Of a stretch of DNA of 18,271 bases, positions 7,794-14,441 are shown one piece after another. A program made the translations under genes and the position numbers. The notes under the pieces are model-generated. The model ran no database searches, was not told the origin of the DNA, and saw nothing but the letters and a program-made list of their open reading frames with translations. The stretch spans positions 1 through 18,271 of the forward strand of contig DASYAN010000045.1 in assembly GCA_036501345.1 (NCBI GenBank). The letters are read 5' to 3'. The DNA comes from DASYAN01 sp036501345 (GTDB lineage Bacteria; Chloroflexota; Ktedonobacteria; Ktedonobacterales; Ktedonobacteraceae). Within the stretch, counting starts at the first letter, position 1. Every line of letters begins with the position of its first letter.

Positions 7794-9257
7794 ATGTTCA
7801 AGATTTATGATCTCTACCTGCTGGCGCCAGAGTTCAGCTTGACGCTGCTGGCACTGGTAGTAATGGCCGTCGATCTGTTTGTGAAGCGGCATATTGCTAC
7901 CGCTGGTACCGCGCTAGTTGGCTTACTTGTGCCAGCAGCCTTTACAATTTCACAGGCTGTCAACGGCATCAATCAAAAAGCGTTCTTCGGCATGCTCGTG
8001 GTAGATCCGTATGCCATCTTCTTCAAGATTGTTTTCCTGTTGATTGCCGCTATTATGATTCTCTCGTCCTACGACTATGTTAGAAAGTATATACGAGCAG
8101 AAGGCGAGTTCTATGTGCTCATGCTTTTCTCGGTCGTTGGCATGATGATGATGGCAAGTTCCGGTGAACTGATCACGATCTATATCTCGTTGGAGTTGAC
8201 GAGTATCCCTCTGTATGTGATGGCTGGCCTCATTCGTGGTCAGGAGAAGTCAGCGGAGGCAGCAGTCAAATATGTCTTGTTAGGGGCCATGTCCTCGGCT
8301 ATTCTGCTCTATGGCTTCGCACTACTCTATGGGCTAACCGGAACAACCGATCTAGTTGGAATTGCCACAAGCTTCAAACAGGGCATCCAGGACGGCAACC
8401 TGATAGTACTGATTGCAGACATCTTGATCGTGGCTGGCTTCGGCTTCAAGATTTCGGCTGTGCCTTTTCATATGTGGGCACCAGATATTTATGAAGGGGC
8501 ACCTACTCCCTCGACAGCCTTCTTCTCTGTAGGTTCGAAAGCAGCAGGTTTCGCCGCGCTTATTCGCGTCTTCATCTATGGTGGGCTGGGTCTGATTGGA
8601 TCAGCTAACCTGACATCCATCATCACAGTGCTCTCGATCGTGGCTGTCTTGACGATGACGCTGGGCAATATCGTGGCAGCTGTACAATCAGATATCAAGC
8701 GCATGATGGCTTATTCCAGTATTGCACAGGCTGGCTATATCCTGATTGGCTTAATTGCCAGTCTGGCAACGGGCAAGCCGGATGGCATTGAAGCATCATT
8801 GTTCTTTATTCTGGTCTACGTGGTTACAAATCTGGGAGCTTTTGCGGGAATTATTGCTCTGGCAAACTTGACTGGCGGGGAGCGTATCGCGGATTTCCGC
8901 GGCTTATGGCAACGTGCGCCACTCTTGAGCCTATGTACAGCCTTCTGCTTGCTCTCCCTAGGCGGCATTCCGCCATTTGCAGGCTTCTTGAGCAAGATAT
9001 TTCTTTTCACGGCAGCTTGGCAACTGGGCCAGCAGTGGCTAGTAGTTGTGGCATTACTCAACAGCATCGTCTCGCTAGTCTATTATGGACGCATCGTGAA
9101 GGCAATGTTCTTTGATGAGCCAGCCAAGAAGGATCGCTTGCTAACACCGATTGGTCTGGGAGCAGCACTTGTATTCTCCTCTGTAGCTCTGGTGGTGTTA
9201 CTGGTTGCAGCACCATGGGCGTTAAACTTAGCACATCTGGCAGCGGTGAGCCTGTAA
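7794..9257 (+). CDS. nuoN: NADH-quinone oxidoreductase subunit N (NuoN)
   Basis: The third antiporter-like subunit of complex I has 487 residues, close to the usual length. Conserved sites are the TM5 Glu in YISLELTSIPLYVM (E134), the TM7 Lys in GFGFKISAVPFHMWAPD (K219), and YEGAPTPSTAFFSVGSKAAG after it. QSDIKRMMAYSSIAQAGY supplies the TM8 region. TAGGAG at 7779-7784 overlaps the nuoM stop and gives 9-base spacing to the ATG. It is the last gene of the operon; a strong hairpin follows at 9303-9330. Confidence 0.96.
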   Translation: MFKIYDLYLLAPEFSLTLLALVVMAVDLFVKRHIATAGTALVGLLVPAAFTISQAVNGINQKAFFGMLVVDPYAIFFKIVFLLIAAIMILSSYDYVRKYIRAEGEFYVLMLFSVVGMMMMASSGELITIYISLELTSIPLYVMAGLIRGQEKSAEAAVKYVLLGAMSSAILLYGFALLYGLTGTTDLVGIATSFKQGIQDGNLIVLIADILIVAGFGFKISAVPFHMWAPDIYEGAPTPSTAFFSVGSKAAGFAALIRVFIYGGLGLIGSANLTSIITVLSIVAVLTMTLGNIVAAVQSDIKRMMAYSSIAQAGYILIGLIASLATGKPDGIEASLFFILVYVVTNLGAFAGIIALANLTGGERIADFRGLWQRAPLLSLCTAFCLLSLGGIPPFAGFLSKIFLFTAAWQLGQQWLVVVALLNSIVSLVYYGRIVKAMFFDEPAKKDRLLTPIGLGAALVFSSVALVVLLVAAPWALNLAHLAAVSL

Positions 9258-9302
9258 ACCGTGCTCTTGTTTGAGAGCAAAGTATAATATAGCACATAAA
9301 AC

Positions 9303-9330
9303 TATGGGGCATGAGTATTCATGCCCCATA
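9303..9330 (+). terminator. Strong hairpin after nuoN
   Basis: A perfect 12-bp stem (ATGGGGCATGA paired with TCATGCCCCAT, plus an outer T-A pair) closes on a GTAT loop, 46 bases after nuoN. There is no downstream T-run, so it may act as an mRNA 3' stabiliser or a factor-dependent terminator instead of a classical intrinsic one. A smaller 6-bp stem, TGCTCT/AGAGCA, precedes it at 9262-9279. The ribosome site of the next gene begins about 20 bases later. Confidence 0.6.
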
Positions 9331-9368
9331 TCTATCGATATAAGAATGTAGGAAGGAAATAGTGTATA

Positions 9369-10070
9369 TTGCCAAATACATCATTGAGCAACCTTTCACC
9401 AGGGTGGTATAAGTTTCCCAAAAAGCTTCCATATTATCCGCAATTTGCTAGCCCTGAACTGATCTACTCGTATATTCATGAAGACTTTGATGGCAGATAT
9501 GACCCACGCTGGCACGACTATGGAACCGAAGATATCGAAGAGTATCTTTTCTGGTGTAAGAGAGCATGCGGAATTGCCTGCTTCAAAATGAGCCTTGAAG
9601 CGCTCACTATTCAGCCCCAATCGCCTACGATGATACAACTTATTCGGCAAGGGGTTGATTTGGGAGGATACATTGTTCACAATGAACAGGGCGAATTAGT
9701 TGATCTTGGATGGTTCTATCAACCATTGGTGAAATTGGGAGAAGATTATGGTCTGCGTGGCCATGTGTGTAGAACACTCACCATTGATGAAATATGTTCA
9801 TACCTTGCTGCTGGCTCTCTGGTCATTGCCTCAGTAAGCCCAGAGATTGGTGAGCACGCCACTGATATGGGTATCACCAAGCGTGGAGGACACCTTGTCC
9901 TCGTGTACGGCTTTGAATGGTCCCAACAGGGATGTGAGGCATTCCTTCTTCATAACCCATCAGGAAGATTCCCAGAACTACAAGCAAGTGCAGTTATCCC
10001 CATCAATCGATTTTCTGAAGCTTTTGCTGGAAGAGGCTTCGTCTTTGAGTCTTCGAGCGATGATCTCTGA
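9369..10070 (+). CDS. C39-like papain-fold cysteine peptidase, stand-alone
   Basis: The 233-residue protein matches the C39-like peptidase pattern. A Cys sits at the head of a helix in RACGIACFKM (C67), a His follows Gly-Gly in RGGHLVLVYGFE (H175), and a polar third residue lies in LLHNPSGRF (N196, where many relatives have Asp). Such enzymes cut peptides, in the best-known cases leader peptides after Gly-Gly, but those are fused to an ABC exporter; this protein has no transporter domain, no signal peptide and no membrane helix, so it should be cytoplasmic and its substrate is unknown. The start is TTG: GGAAGGA at 9351-9357 precedes it, an in-frame TAG lies at 9360-9362, and the first in-frame ATG is residue 74, past the catalytic Cys. 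The usual oxyanion Gln ahead of the Cys is not evident. It is convergent with higA, 8 bases apart. Confidence 0.75.
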   Translation: MPNTSLSNLSPGWYKFPKKLPYYPQFASPELIYSYIHEDFDGRYDPRWHDYGTEDIEEYLFWCKRACGIACFKMSLEALTIQPQSPTMIQLIRQGVDLGGYIVHNEQGELVDLGWFYQPLVKLGEDYGLRGHVCRTLTIDEICSYLAAGSLVIASVSPEIGEHATDMGITKRGGHLVLVYGFEWSQQGCEAFLLHNPSGRFPELQASAVIPINRFSEAFAGRGFVFESSSDDL

Positions 10071-10078
10071 GATGGCAT

Positions 10079-10417
10079 TCAGGCAGATTGTGGAACACTG
10101 ATCACAATCTGTCCCGGCTGGCTCTCCGTCGGTTGGCAGAAAGAGGTCACATCCGCTCCCAGCTTTATCACCATAGCGAGAAGACTCTCAAGCGAGAACT
10201 TGCTCATGCGGGCCTCAAGAAGATAACGGATTTGTGACAATGACACACCCAATAAAGAGGCAGCCTGATGCCTAGAGAGACCACGCCGTTTGATCTCTAG
10301 CACAATATAGCACAATAACTCTGCCCGCATCATGCGCTCTTCAGGGTTAGGTCGACCATCATCAGCAAAGGGGTTATCACTGCTGATGAAATAGCCTTCC
10401 TCTTCGTCGTTTATCAT
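10079..10417 (-). CDS. higA: HigA-type antitoxin, XRE-family HTH
   Basis: A 112-residue protein whose middle part, about residues 30-90, is a Cro/C1-type helix-turn-helix: the pattern LSRHQAASLLGVSLSQIRYLL carries the two DNA-binding helices, followed by SLESLLAMVIKLGADV. It should bind and neutralise the toxin encoded just upstream and repress the shared promoter. The ATG overlaps the toxin stop (ATGA), which gives translational coupling, and GAAGGGGA lies upstream. The acidic N-terminal 30 residues may be the toxin-contacting part. The toxin-first gene order matches higBA families. The antitoxin role is inferred from the pairing. Confidence 0.85.
   Translation of the reverse strand: MINDEEEGYFISSDNPFADDGRPNPEERMMRAELLCYIVLEIKRRGLSRHQAASLLGVSLSQIRYLLEARMSKFSLESLLAMVIKLGADVTSFCQPTESQPGQIVISVPQSA
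10084..10111 (+). terminator. Inverted repeat after the C39-like gene, inside higA
   Basis: CAGATTGTG and CACAATCTG form a perfect 9-bp stem with a 10-base loop, starting 14 bases after the C39-like stop. It lies wholly within the last codons of the opposing higA gene. No T-run follows in either direction, so a terminator role is only a suggestion. Confidence 0.3.
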
Positions 10418-10791
10418 TTTCTTTTCCCCTTCTTTTCTCGTGCAATCATTTCCGCCTCGGTCTCGTTAGCTAAGCTGAGCCGACGTTTGATCATCTCAAT
10501 ATCTTCCTTCGGAGTAGCGATGCCTTTATGGGACTTCTTTTGAAACGCGTGTAGAACGTAGACCGTTGCTCGGAATTTAACCGTGTAAATGCAACAATAT
10601 GTCCCACTGCGATCACGTTCCACGATCTCCAAAACACTGGCCCCTGAGAATCCCAGAAGCGGTTTAGCATGTATTGCCTTTCCACCCTTTCTTGCAAGGA
10701 GAAGGGCAACATTCACATCGTCTTGAACTTCCTCCGGAAATGTTAAAAAGTCCTTATGGGATGATCCTAACCATACCAGCCTCCGTGCCAC
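10414..10791 (-). CDS. higB: HigB-type toxin, RelE/ParE superfamily (phage-derived Gp49-like)
   Basis: A 125-residue basic protein with the Gp49-like signature: an N-terminal WLGSSHKDFLTFPEEVQDDV, then AKPLLGFSG, VLEIVERDRSGTY, and VYVLHAFQKKSHKG followed by a helix ending in KRRLSLA. Members of this family are mostly mRNA interferases that act at the ribosome and are held in check by the partner HTH protein. The start is GTG at 10791, supported by TAGGAG with six bases of spacing. The Lys-rich tail (EKKGKRK) overlaps the coding start of higA. All core motifs are intact, so it is probably functional, but this has not been shown. Confidence 0.85.
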   Translation of the reverse strand: MARRLVWLGSSHKDFLTFPEEVQDDVNVALLLARKGGKAIHAKPLLGFSGASVLEIVERDRSGTYCCIYTVKFRATVYVLHAFQKKSHKGIATPKEDIEMIKRRLSLANETEAEMIAREKKGKRK

Positions 10792-10829
10792 TTTACACTC
10801 CTACTTAATAAACTTGTATTATTAATCAC

Positions 10830-10858
10830 AGCATACAAAAATGTATCATCCATGTCAA
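10830..10858 (-). promoter_or_regulatory. higBA promoter with overlapping palindromic operator
   Basis: On the minus strand a consensus -35 TTGACA (10858-10853) is followed after exactly 17 bases by TATGCT (10835-10830). Inside the spacer and touching the -10 is the inverted repeat ATACA-N4-TGTAT (10833-10846), well placed for autorepression by the HTH antitoxin. The higB start at 10791 is about 40 bases downstream. Confidence 0.7.
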
Positions 10859-10878
10859 GAGTTTTAGGTTTATGTTCC

Positions 10879-10907
10879 TTGCACGAGAACTGTCTCCGTG
10901 ATAGACT
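10879..10907 (+). promoter_or_regulatory. Weak promoter candidate for yvcK
   Basis: TTGCAC (10879-10884) and TAGACT (10902-10907) are 17 bases apart and the -10 is preceded by TGA (extended -10). Both hexamers match consensus only partly. It lies about 100 bases ahead of the yvcK GTG. The AT-rich stretch 10968-10985 could hold a nearer start site instead. Confidence 0.3.
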
Positions 10908-11005
10908 GTCCTGGGAAAGCCAAGGCAGTCATTCCAAATGAATTTTCTAAGTAGAACAAGTATTGTCAATAATTATTTTATGTTATGTAAGGAAGGCAAG
11001 GCATC

Positions 11006-12073
11006 GTGGATATAAACTCTGAAATCAGCCGAAGGAGAGATACCGTGCAGAGAAAACTTCGGACACAAGACCCATTTGCCGGACGGCGCGTTGTGACTAT
11101 CGGCGGAGGATCAGGCACATTTTCTCTTCTTTCACACCTGAAGAAATATCCGCTTAGAATCAGTGCCGTCGTGACTATGTCAGACAGCGGGGGTAGCTCG
11201 CGCCGACTGATGGACGAATTCCGCCGCCAGTTGCCATTGGGAGATTTGCGTATGTCGCTGGTTGCGCTAGCACGCAATGGAGCCCTATGGCGCGAAGTAT
11301 TTATGCACCGTTTCGAACAGACAAGTGCCGAGGATAGTGGACACTTAGGCATCGGAGGACATAGCCTGGGAAATCTGATCCTGAAAGGCTTGCAGGACAT
11401 CAATAATGATGATCTACTCCTGGCAATTGAAGATGCACAGGAGCTCCTTGATACCGCTGGCACTGTTGTCCCTGTCACATTAGCACAGACGACAATTTGC
11501 GCCGATCTGGAAGATGGTACAACCATCTGTAGCGAAACAGACATCGATACACGAGGCAAGAAACATCCGGGACCACTCTCACCCATCAATCGTCTACGCC
11601 TCGTCCCAGCAGATGCCCCGGCCTGCCCACAAGCAATCCGTGCTATACGCCGTGCCGATATCATTATTATTGGCCCGGGAGATCTCTACACCAGTCTATT
11701 GCCTAACCTGCTCGTTCCTGATATCGCCCGTGCTGTGTGCGAGTCCGAAGCCGAGAAAGTCTATATTTGCAACCTGATGACCAAACATGGAGAGACTGAC
11801 AGCTATAAAGCATCCGACTTTGTCAATACTATTCATCACTACCTGGGAGCACGAGTAGACCGCGTTGTGATTAATGACGGTTCATTCCCTCCTGACGTAC
11901 TAAAAATGTATTCAGAAGAACAGAGCGAACCAGTCGTTGTAGACCGTACACGTCTCACCCAGCTCGTTCCCAACGTTGCCATCGAACCTCTCCGATTGGA
12001 GGATGACTCCTTGGCTCGCCACGATCCCGAACGCTTGGTAGGAGCGATCTTCCGTACCGCCGAGATCTACTAA
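11006..12073 (+). CDS. yvcK: YvcK/GlmR-type gluconeogenesis factor (CofD-like fold)
   Basis: The 355-residue protein carries the YvcK hallmarks: IGGGSGTFSLL (32-42) in the first Rossmann strand, MSDSGGSSRR (58-67), GIGGHSLGNLIL, IIGPGDLYTSLLPNLL, and CNLMTKHGETDSY. In Bacillus and mycobacteria this family binds UDP-GlcNAc and steers carbon towards cell-wall precursors, being needed for growth on gluconeogenic substrates. It is related to CofD but is not the F420-synthesis enzyme. A 28-residue basic N-terminal tail precedes the fold. The start is GTG with AAGGAAGG and a second AAGG upstream; the region before 11006 has no better start. The common partners rapZ (yvcJ) and whiA are not adjacent, so it stands alone here. 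Confidence 0.92.
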   Translation: MDINSEISRRRDTVQRKLRTQDPFAGRRVVTIGGGSGTFSLLSHLKKYPLRISAVVTMSDSGGSSRRLMDEFRRQLPLGDLRMSLVALARNGALWREVFMHRFEQTSAEDSGHLGIGGHSLGNLILKGLQDINNDDLLLAIEDAQELLDTAGTVVPVTLAQTTICADLEDGTTICSETDIDTRGKKHPGPLSPINRLRLVPADAPACPQAIRAIRRADIIIIGPGDLYTSLLPNLLVPDIARAVCESEAEKVYICNLMTKHGETDSYKASDFVNTIHHYLGARVDRVVINDGSFPPDVLKMYSEEQSEPVVVDRTRLTQLVPNVAIEPLRLEDDSLARHDPERLVGAIFRTAEIY

Positions 12074-12130
12074 TCCACATAAGTTAACGTGGCGTTTGGC
12101 CCCACAGCTTTTACTATAAAAAATCTTTCT

Positions 12131-12162
12131 GGGACCCCATCCCTTTGAGAGGATCGGGTCCC
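12131..12162 (-). terminator. Terminator hairpin between convergent yvcK and GYD gene
   Basis: GGGACCC pairs with GGGTCCC, then after a C-C mismatch ATCC pairs with GGAT, closing on an 8-base loop. On the minus strand it is followed by AGAAAGATTTTTT, so it fits an intrinsic terminator for the GYD gene. An outer 7-bp repeat GTTTGGC/GCCAAAC (12094-12100 and 12170-12176) flanks it. On the plus strand there is no T-run; it may still slow transcripts from yvcK. Confidence 0.7.
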
Positions 12163-12182
12163 TGACGGAGCCAAACACTACA

Positions 12183-12476
12183 CTAGCGTAATCCCCTGGC
12201 AATCTGCTCAAACTCCTCCCGAGGGAAGGCACGCATCGTCTGCGTACGCATACTGCCTTGCGCAATAGTTTTCAGAATGAGCAAAGCAGCAGTTTGATCA
12301 TCAGGAGCCTCACTGACAACGATATAATCATACTGTCCCATCACTAGATAGAAGCCTACTAATCTTCCTCCAACCTCTTTAAGAGCCGAATCAAACGCGT
12401 GCAGGCGTTCAGGTGCATTCTTTGCTTCCCTTACCCCCTGCTCAGTCAGGTTTACTAAGCTGATGTATGTTGGCAT
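12183..12476 (-). CDS. GYD-domain protein
   Basis: A small 97-residue cytoplasmic protein of the GYD family (ferredoxin-like alpha-beta fold). It begins MPTYISLVNLTEQGV, has LHAFDSALKEVGGRL in the middle, then the family motif in VMGQYDYIVVSEAPDD and an ILKTIAQGSMRTQTMRAF segment. The family's biochemical role is not established; it resembles small dimeric sensor or monooxygenase-like folds. The ATG at 12476 was chosen because GGAGGGAGG (12489-12481) lies directly before it; a longer frame to 12515 would have no such site. It is convergent with yvcK and appears monocistronic. Confidence 0.85.
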   Translation of the reverse strand: MPTYISLVNLTEQGVREAKNAPERLHAFDSALKEVGGRLVGFYLVMGQYDYIVVSEAPDDQTAALLILKTIAQGSMRTQTMRAFPREEFEQIARGLR

Positions 12477-12761
12477 ACATCCTCCCTCCGGCCTATGGCT
12501 AGCAACAACTATCATAGAGAAGTCAGACTACCTTGTATTCGGATAGCATGAGTAGTTCCAACAGACGAGCACTAATCAGTCACAACCAGCGAACAAGCGG
12601 CATAATCAATGCATACGCACTATCAAGGCAATATGCAGCCGCCATACGGCGCACTCGTGTGAAAGACCAAAATACCATCACAGAACACACATATGTTATA
12701 GAGCATAGCTGAATTTTACCACATATTATAGTGTAGAGACCCTCATGTGGAAGGCAAAGTA

Positions 12762-14273
12762 TTAACCACGCCTGAAAAAGATCCAGCCTTCACAGAAACC
12801 CGCTAGTGCACCCACAAGCCAGAAGAAGGCCATATGCCTTTCCACACTCTGTCCCGCAATGAAAAGCCCGCTCGTTAGCAAAATATAGGCAAAGATAGCA
12901 AGGACAGCCCCAATATATGGACGCACAAACCAGGTAATAACAACAAAAAGCGGAGGACGAGTACGCAAATGCCCTAGCGTGATAAGGCTACTGACACATC
13001 CCCCTAGCAAACCATACATTATGACTAACCACGGTACCTCTAACGGGGTAAAATTATTCGTCAGTACACTTTGACCAAACCCCATGCCTTGTAAGACTGC
13101 AAACGTCAACATGATTAATAAGAGCCCAGCTAGATAGATTGAAAAAACGACTAGTGACCAATTTGTTTGCAATGGAGTTGGTGATTTCTGTACCAACGAA
13201 TCCCAGGCACGCTGACCTTTCTTAAGAGCAGGCAACGGATCCGTTTTTTGCCTATCTTGTAATGGCAAGCTCTCCGGCTGTTCGGTTCCAGAGTTAGTCG
13301 TAGGAAGAAGGGAGGGAGGGATTTGTGTAGATGGAATGGTTTGAAAACCCTCAGCTACTTTTGAGATTGTTTGAGTATCCTGTGTTACCTGGTTTTGCGA
13401 CAGAATACTCTGGTTTGTGTTGTATTGGCTTACGTAGCTCTGTGGGAACTTGTGCCCACGAGCAATGGCAGTAAGGCGTTGGACAAACTGCGCATCGGCA
13501 TTCGATTGGTCAGGCGAAACCAGTTGGAGTTCCTGACAACCAATATCAGTCGCAACATAGGTCACAGCAGAAATTTCCTGATCACGATAGATTTCATGCA
13601 CTACTACCTGTACTCCTTTAAAGAAATTTTGTGGCGCTATCGCAGCATGGATGGTATCTAGCAATGGAGGCTGTTCCCCACTACGCTCTACCAAACCTTG
13701 CGGAATGCGATAGACTATGCCCCAGACTTCGGCCTCTTGATCCATACTCGGAACGATTGCCACCGTCGTTGGTCCATTGCTTCCACGAACATGCTGAGCA
13801 CCAAACAGTAATGTATAGCCGTTTAACACCGCCGGGCCATAGAGAAGAGCACAACCCTCTAGCAACTCATGACCATTGAGAATGGCAGGATCCATCTCCA
13901 ACCCATATTCAAACAGCCAGATAAACTCCTGTGGCCCTTCAGATGACATCAATTTAGGAGTGGGAGGAACCACCACTCCTGCATCCAGTTCATTCTCATC
14001 CTCACGCTCCCCTAGTTCTTCTGGAAGAGGAGGTGCCGAGGGAGCTCGTTCAGGAAAAGTTGAGGGAGCCCCCGGCTGCAGACTCCGGAAGTAGCCACTG
14101 TATGAGGCCATGGTGTCAAAGGAAAGTGGTCGCGGGGTACTGCTACGTATAACCGGCACTCCTGGTACAACCTCTCCCGTCCCCTGATAACCCTGCCCTG
14201 CTAATGTCTTAGCCGAACTCTTTCCCTGTTGACCATTACCTAATTGATACTGCTGCTTTTGATTTCTTTCCAC
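12762..14273 (-). CDS. Membrane protein with degenerate gamma-glutamylcyclotransferase-like domain
   Basis: The 503-residue product has three parts. Residues 1-110 are low-complexity, rich in Pro, Gln and Glu. Residues about 115-243 resemble the gamma-glutamylcyclotransferase/AIG2 fold: FEYGLEMDPAIL takes the place of the YGSNM loop (Y123), then AVLNGYTLLFG, AEVWGIVYRIP and SAVTYVAT. The family's catalytic Glu, expected in a DxxE motif after the VWG strand, appears as His in LLDTIHA (D206, H209), so enzymatic activity is doubtful. A polar Gln/Ser/Thr linker leads to four membrane helices near 371-395, 414-434, 444-473 and 480-499, ending FFRRG. The GTG at 14273 is preceded by AAGGAG with six-base spacing; a GTG at 14297 lacks one. 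No signal peptide; the domain should face the cytoplasm. Function unknown. Confidence 0.75.
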   Translation of the reverse strand: MERNQKQQYQLGNGQQGKSSAKTLAGQGYQGTGEVVPGVPVIRSSTPRPLSFDTMASYSGYFRSLQPGAPSTFPERAPSAPPLPEELGEREDENELDAGVVVPPTPKLMSSEGPQEFIWLFEYGLEMDPAILNGHELLEGCALLYGPAVLNGYTLLFGAQHVRGSNGPTTVAIVPSMDQEAEVWGIVYRIPQGLVERSGEQPPLLDTIHAAIAPQNFFKGVQVVVHEIYRDQEISAVTYVATDIGCQELQLVSPDQSNADAQFVQRLTAIARGHKFPQSYVSQYNTNQSILSQNQVTQDTQTISKVAEGFQTIPSTQIPPSLLPTTNSGTEQPESLPLQDRQKTDPLPALKKGQRAWDSLVQKSPTPLQTNWSLVVFSIYLAGLLLIMLTFAVLQGMGFGQSVLTNNFTPLEVPWLVIMYGLLGGCVSSLITLGHLRTRPPLFVVITWFVRPYIGAVLAIFAYILLTSGLFIAGQSVERHMAFFWLVGALAGFCEGWIFFRRG

Positions 14274-14441
14274 AGCACGCTCCTTGTACACACCCACAAA
14301 TCATCAACAGATACCCCTTTGCTTTAGCTATGGGGTTTCTGACCAAATTAACTGCCTCTACTATGTCAGGATACTCACATCCGACTTTTTAACAAATAAA
14401 TAGGACCATTGGGCAGGGAGAGTAATAGGCCAGCACATCAG
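14274..14441. other. Intergenic gap between two minus-strand genes
   Basis: 168 bases without a gene. A short inverted repeat, ACCCC/GGGGT (14313-14337 region, 5 bp), lies near the start of the membrane-protein gene. No convincing promoter or terminator was found, so whether the downstream gene is co-transcribed with the eIF-2B-like gene is open. Confidence 0.4.

Noticed and set aside
10079..10791. The toxin-antitoxin pair as the edge of a mobile element or prophage
   Set aside because: No integrase, transposase, direct repeats or tRNA target were seen around it.
10978..11664. A 228-codon minus-strand frame opposite yvcK
   Set aside because: The product is Arg/Ser/Cys-rich with no recognisable fold, while yvcK on the plus strand has all family motifs.
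11006..12073. CofD (2-phospho-L-lactate transferase) as the identity of the yvcK gene
   Set aside because: The motifs fit the YvcK branch, and no F420-synthesis gene is near.
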